NCBI GenBank assembly: GCA_024663395.1
Contig: JANFAH010000001.1
Location: forward strand, 1-64,000
Origin: Pisolithus tinctorius
Lineage: Eukaryota; Basidiomycota; Agaricomycetes; Boletales; Pisolithaceae
Length of the DNA stretch: 64,000 nucleotides
Reading direction: 5' to 3'
The stretch's first letter is position 1. Each line of letters begins with the position of its first letter. Shown here piece by piece: positions 59,591 to 64,000 of the stretch. Position numbers and translations under genes: made by a program. The notes below the pieces were generated by a model. That model was given only the letters and a program-made list of their open reading frames with translations, was not told the DNA's origin and did not search any database.

Positions 59591-59605
59591 CAGCACAGAC
59601 CAATG

Positions 59606-60799
59606 TCAGTCTCCAGGGGTAGCAGCATGCCTGCTGAGTACACCTACAGCAAAGGCAAGGTCAGGTTGTGTTGCCAGCATGGCATACATCAGCATGCCAA
59701 GTGCTGATTGATATGACTGAAGGTCACATGTGGGAGCATCAAGTTTTTTGAGTTTTAGGTTTTGCTTGATGGGTGTGGACACTGTCCAGCCATCCTGCAT
59801 GCCTATGTGCTTGAGAATCAACTCTATATAGCAATGTTGGGAGAGTTCTATCATTCCCTTGTTGCAGTCTCATATAATCTCCATCCTGAGTATCCAATGA
59901 GCTTCCCACAAGTACAAGAGGTCATACTCAGCTGACAGTTGGGTTTTTAAGCATTTGATGGCTTCACAGCTCTTTGACAGGATTAGTTTATCATTGACAT
60001 ACACAGCTACAATGATTAAGACACCATCTTTGACCTTGAAAAATAGACTATGGTCTGCATCACTGCATGTGAATCCAAGTGACTCAAAGACTTCTCAAAG
60101 TCTCATATACCAGGATTTTGGAGCTTGTTTGAGTCCATAAAGCGCATGATAAAGGCGCCAGACAATGTCACTAGAGTCATGAAAACCTGGAGGGGGACAA
60201 AGATAAATTTCTTCCTCGAGTTTGCCATTAAAAAAGGCAGATTTCACATCCATCTGATGAACCTTGAGGTTGTACTTAGCAGCAAGGGCAAGCAGAATTC
60301 TTGTTGTAGAGAACTTGGCTATGGGTGCAAATGTCTCCATGTAGTCAATGCCATGCACCTGCATGAACCCTTTTGTGATGGGTTGCACCTTGTATTTATC
60401 AATTGCACCTGTCGGTCCTTGGTTTATTTTGTAGACCCATTTCCAGTCAATGATCTTTTGATCAGGCAGCCAAGGGACCTCCTCATATAATCCTATATTT
60501 TTAAACATCATGAGTTCATCGGCCATGGCTGCATACCAGCAATCAGTGTCAGGATGGTGCATTGCCTCTGCAAAGGTCACTGGTTCATGATCACATGATG
60601 TGTTTGCTTGGTAAGCATTGTGATGTTGCTGTTCACCATGAGGCCTATCACTGCCTTCACTTGCTGTTTCCACACTCTCTGGTGCTCTCTCGCCACTTGC
60701 ACCACCTTCATCCCTTCCCACAGTGTCCCCCACCACAGGTAGTGTCTGTTGTTCATAGGCATTGATGAAATACCATTGATCATCATCTTTTACAGGCAT
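59606..60799 (-). pseudogene. copia reverse transcriptase (RVT_2)
   Basis: WKWVYKINQGPTGAIDKYK, FAPIAKFSTTRILLALAAKY, VHQMDVKSAFFNGKLEEEIY, LYGLKQAPKSWY and VAVYVNDKLI. The catalytic YVDD has become YVND (one G-to-A change), so activity is doubtful. TGA stops follow WYMRL and MEII, at positions where arginine is usual. Confidence 0.9.
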
Positions 60800-63117
60800 T
60801 TTCGAATTCTAGATGATCTTCTGACACCTGGAGGTGGAATTGGGACTGGATATGGTCCTGGAGGCATGTGTGATGACCAAGGGCATTGACCAGGCATAGG
60901 CATCACCTGGTGCCTTCGTTCCAAGGTGCATTTGTCCTTGTCATTCCCATGGTTCAACCCACTAACACTGTTTTCACTCTGGACTTGAATTCTGGGCTCA
61001 GGCATTGAAATGGCCTGATCATTTGCAATTGCCTCATCGCCATTAGTAGCCATAATGTCGTCTATGTCCCCCCAGTCATGTACTAGGTTATTTCCTCCTT
61101 CTGAGGCTGCATCTGAGCTGTCAGAGCTGCTATTTGCCACTGTAGGTAGGTACTTGTGCCCTTGAGCAGTCTGATCACTGATAGCAGGTGCTACAGGCTT
61201 CATTTCCTTGATGAAAATGTCAATCTGGACTCAGGACTTGTCTGTCCCATCTCCCTCATTGAAAATGATGTTGTGCATCTCCATGATCTGACCTGAAGTC
61301 TTCTGTACACAGGTGTATGCCTTCTTGTTCTCTGAGTAGCCTAGGAACTGACATTTGAGGGACTTAACTCCCAGCTTTTGCTGCTTTTCCTCAGGTATGT
61401 GGGCATGTACTGTGCATCTGAAAACCTGTAGATGAGAAATTACTGGTTTATTTCCTGTGTATGCTTCATAGGGTGTAAGATCTTGCTTGAGTGCCCTTGT
61501 AGGCAGGCAATTTATTATGTGTGCCACATGGAGAATTGCATCTCCCCAGTACTTGTTGGGTAGGCCAACATTGCTTAGCATAGCATGCACAGATTCTACA
61601 ATGGTGCAGTTCATGTGCTCTGCTACTCCATTTTCCTGTGGTGTATACACATTCATCTTCTCATGGTGCATCCCTTTGGACTTCAGGTAGGCTTCAAATT
61701 CCTTCAAGCCATATTTGCCACCACCATCACTCTGAAGATAGTTTGGCCAACAACCTGTTTCTGCTTCTGCTCTCTCGAAGTACTGCTTTGTGAGTGCAAA
61801 GACTTTGTCCTTCGATTTAGCCAATTTTACCACTAGATGATGTGAATGGCCATCAATGAAGGTCATGAAGTACTTCTGGCCTGTCTGTGCTGTTGTCTCC
61901 ATGGGTCCACACATGTCTGTGTAGGTCTGATGTAGTATGCAAGGATTTTCCACATCTGACTTCAATGAGATAGGGTCCCAGTGTTGTTTGTCTTTGAGGC
62001 AGGCCTTGCACATGCATGTGTTGATCTCCCTGGTCCCTATGATATCCATTCTGGACACCATGTCCTTGTCCAACAGATTTAGGACATGTTTGACATTGGC
62101 ATGTCCAAGATGGCAGTGCCACATAATTAGAGTAGCTTTGGGCATTGTCATCTGAGAGGTGAGAGCCATGTATGGCTCATTTGCATTGAGTGCATCTGGG
62201 GTATTGATGATATAGGTGGCATGGCTCCCTGATATGACACTAGCTTCAAGTATGTAGAGGGATCTGTGTTTGGTGGCAAGAGCTACAACCTGGCCTTCTG
62301 CATGAACCTGGCATGTCCATTCTCCAAAGGTAACTTTTAATCCTTTTGAGGCCAAAGAGGGGACTGACATGAGATGTGTCGAGATCAGGAACATAGTATA
62401 CATCTTGTAGGATGGTTTTGCTTGTGTGTCCATCCTCAAGGTGCATGGAGAGTTCAATTCTCCCTTGCCTATGGCTTGGATTGATCTGCCATTGCCAATG
62501 ATCACTGGTTGAGAGGGGGCCAGTTTTCTGAATGTTGTAAACCATGACCACTGGCAGCACATGTGTGCAGAGGCCCCAGAGTCTACAACCCACTCTGATG
62601 CACTGGTTTCTGGGCATGCACAAGCTACAAATAAGTGAAGAGGGCCTTCCTCTTCTTCTGCCATGGCTGCAATCTTTGCTGTCAGTTCTGACTTCTCCTT
62701 AGACTTGTCCTTATCCCCATGCAAGGTACTTTGGGATGGAGCTTTAGCTGCTTCATCCACTTTCTTCTTGTAGCATTTGTCCTCTGTGTGTCCCATCTTG
62801 CCACATGGTGCATAGGCACACTTCTTCTCTTTCCTCTTCTTGTCTGCCACTTTTGACTTCTTGCCTGTGCTCATCTTTGCAGTGAGAGCAGAATGTGATT
62901 TTGAAGTTTGTTGTGACTTTTCTTTGACAAGGACTTGGGAAATAACCATCTCAGGAGTTATCTTGTCATTTGATGACATTAGGATTGTGTGGAGGGTCGA
63001 GTATGATGGTGGGAGTGAGATGACCATTGCAATGGCTACAAGTGAGTCCTCAAGTGGTTGTCCAAGTGAGGCGAGAATATGAGCCTTCTGATGCATTGCA
63101 TTCAGCTGTTTCTCCAT
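60800..63117 (-). pseudogene. copia Gag C-terminus, protease and integrase
   Basis: A 628-codon open frame (61231-63117) has a nucleocapsid knuckle-like CAYAPCGKMGHTEDKC, protease WVVDSGASAHMC, GAG-pre-integrase LIMWHCHLGHANVKHVLNL with CKACLKDKQ, and integrase YTDMCGPM ... YLQSDGGGKYG ... TPQENGVAEHMNCT, so the D,D,E triad is intact. After a TGA at 61231 the frame resumes into a Pro-rich linker ending PPPGVRRSSRIRK before RT. Confidence 0.92.
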
Positions 63118-63420
63118 TGGTTGGTTGTCTGCAAGTGTTCCTCAGAACAACTTGCTGATGAGGCAGGCAATAGTCTGCTTGCCTTTTCCTTCATATCTCT
63201 CACTGAGTTTCTTCCATGTCTCAGCAGCAGTTTTTGCATATAGCACTCCACTAAGGGGCTCATCCTTGAGCATGAGTCTGATTTGTGCACATGCTTCCTG
63301 GTCCTTGAGGAGCCATTCCTCATACTTGTCAGGATGAGTTTTCTGGTCTGGAGGTTTTACCTCTGTGTCTGTACCAGCAACAATGGTCCAGAGGCCACAA
63401 ACTGTTAAGACTTTTTGCAT
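63118..63420 (-). pseudogene. copia Gag N-terminus
   Basis: UBN2-type Gag: KYEEWLLKDQEACAQIRLML, AAETWKKLSERYEGKGKQTI. A TGA separates it from the long downstream frame (ISKLF, stop, GTLADNQ), again where arginine is expected. Confidence 0.88.
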
Positions 63421-63639
63421 TCAGAATTTCCACATTTGATAGTTCAAACCATCATCTGCAAGGGGAGCTATGTTGTAGAGTCAACTCGAGCCTTGTGAGA
63501 CTCTCATAGAAGTAGAGGCCAATGTATTTGCACTTGTGGATGGGCCAAGAGCCCAAGATGTTGACACTGAAGGTCCAGATGACATGTCTTATTGTATACT
63601 GTGATACCACTTGGTTTGAGTTTGCTACTGTAAGGTTAG

Positions 63640-63660
63640 AGCTGCTTGGGGCTCATAACC
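63640..63660 (-). promoter_or_regulatory. copia primer binding site, half-tRNA (initiator tRNA anticodon arm) type
   Basis: Directly abutting the 5' LTR, the minus strand reads GGTTATGAGCCCCAAGCAG. The complement GGGCTCATAACC equals the anticodon arm of fungal initiator tRNA-Met (GGGCUCAUAACC in yeast). This is the Drosophila copia-type arrangement, in which a tRNA cut in its anticodon loop is the primer. Confidence 0.75.
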
Positions 63661-63827
63661 TCTTGAAGGTAGGCCAAGATGAGGGACCTAGGAAGGAGAC
63701 TCAGGCTTCAGTTAGAAGAAGTCTGAGGTACACCTGAAGGAAAAACAAACATCCTAAGTGCGAAGATTTATTATGTAAGCTTGTATGATGTAAGCAAAAG
63801 TCAGGTAGAGGTGGCAACACTTCAACA
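63661..63827 (-). repeat. copia 5' LTR (167 bp)
   Basis: Begins TCTTGAAGG, ends CTTCAACA. Identical in most of its length to the 3' LTR, lacking the 48-bp segment. Confidence 0.9.
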
Positions 63828-63832
63828 GGGAC

Positions 63833-64000
63833 AAGACAGCAGAGGTTGGGTTGTCTTATTAGTGTAGAAGATGGCCCATCCTGCCAAGTCTCCTCAAGCC
63901 TGTGCGAAGAAATCAAGCCAGTCATGGGGGGTCCTGTTGAAGGGGATGTCAGCGAGGGCATCCACAATGGCCTGGAAGTGTTCTCAGCCTTGGCCCAGTA
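63833..64000 (-). pseudogene. gypsy-2 3' coding end (proximal piece, runs off the window)
   Basis: One strand-consistent frame reads EHFQAIVDALADIPFNRTPH and GDLAGWAIFYTNKTTQ. As I traced it from the flanking bases, this frame reads 5' to 3' on the + strand of the window text reversed with respect to my copia annotation, so orientation relative to the distal piece (58593-58813) needs checking. It lies directly beyond the copia target duplication and is CpG-poor. The continuity with gypsy-2 is inferred from the shared GGGAC duplication. Confidence 0.35.

Larger units (their letters stand above)
58814..63827 (-). mobile_element. copia: Ty1/copia retrotransposon, 5014 bp, with perfect TSD
   Basis: Target duplication GGGAC at 58809-58813 and 63828-63832. 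LTRs begin TCTTGAAGG and end CTTCAACA on the + strand. A polypurine tract adjoins the 3' LTR (minus strand CACTGAGGGGGTG, 59029-59041). Coding order gag, protease, integrase, reverse transcriptase, RNase H is that of Ty1/copia. Several TGA stops make it defective. It lies inside the 3' coding part of gypsy-2. Confidence 0.93.
49479..64000 (-). mobile_element. gypsy-2: old LTR retrotransposon, 3' end only, hosting later insertions
   Basis: The 3' LTR is split: 49479-49701 and 58120-58581. Joined, it begins TGTTATGC and ends GCATAACA, a perfect 8-bp terminal inverted repeat, about 685 bp in all. Next to it, read on the minus strand, is a polypurine tract (G8 run, 58582-58592), then 3' coding sequence (58593-58813, interrupted by the copia element, and 63833-64000). 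The 5' part lies beyond 64000. The LTR ends resemble those of gypsy-1 (TGTTATG/CATAACA), so the two are related families. Confidence 0.7.

Noticed and set aside
1..64000. tRNA or rRNA genes
   Set aside because: I scanned by eye for the T-arm GGTTCGA-type motif with a matching acceptor stem and found no convincing candidate; a covariance-model search would be needed to be certain.

Overview
This window reads as one chromosome end of a filamentous basidiomycete, most likely an Agaricomycete. Evidence for a fungus: short GT-AG introns (about 45-90 nt) throughout, a KRE6/SKN1 glucan-synthesis protein, a class III chitinase with CBM5/12, a Dma1-type FHA-RING ligase, Mug135-like proteins, a NACHT protein and a chromovirus. 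I cannot name the species. Base 1 lies in telomere-type repeats, so coordinates run from the telomere inward.

Layout. 1-2545: telomere and four layers of subtelomeric repeats (mixed CCTAA/CCCTAA; a 1 kb CTA/CCA-rich tract almost free of G; a G-run block; a 141-bp tandem repeat; a 74-bp tandem repeat carrying a 20-bp palindrome). 2548-5170: an unrecognised coding region and a diverged in-frame duplication. 5231-31314: normal gene space, with a NACHT protein, a membrane-anchored methyltransferase, a Dma1-like ligase, a one-pass membrane protein, a tandem triplet of Mug135-like tail-anchored proteins, a serine/proline-rich fungal protein and KRE6, separated by gene-poor stretches. 31700-48410: two copies of a segmental duplication, each ending in a PTR2 peptide transporter, around a chitinase, a possible MACPF remnant and a short-chain dehydrogenase pseudogene. 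48540-64000: nested, CpG-poor transposable elements.

The nest can be resolved to the base. A Myb/SANT-like gene relic is cut by the 3' LTR of an old minus-strand gypsy element (gypsy-2). That LTR is split at a TA by a fold-back element. One arm of the fold-back was hit by a younger gypsy chromovirus (gypsy-1), whose empty target survives in the other arm. A copia element sits in the 3' coding part of gypsy-2 with a perfect GGGAC target duplication. The in-frame stops I traced in these elements are TGA where arginine is expected, which fits CGA to TGA decay at CpG.

Working together: KRE6 and the chitinase act on cell-wall glucan and chitin. The two PTR2 copies import di/tripeptides. The NACHT protein may be a sensor or incompatibility factor. 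Nothing suggests a biosynthetic cluster. The most unusual items are the Mug135-like tail-anchored triplet, the microexons in PTR2 and chitinase, a zinc-knuckle 3' coding region shared by the two gypsy elements, and two readable retroelement priming mechanisms (self-priming and half-tRNA priming).
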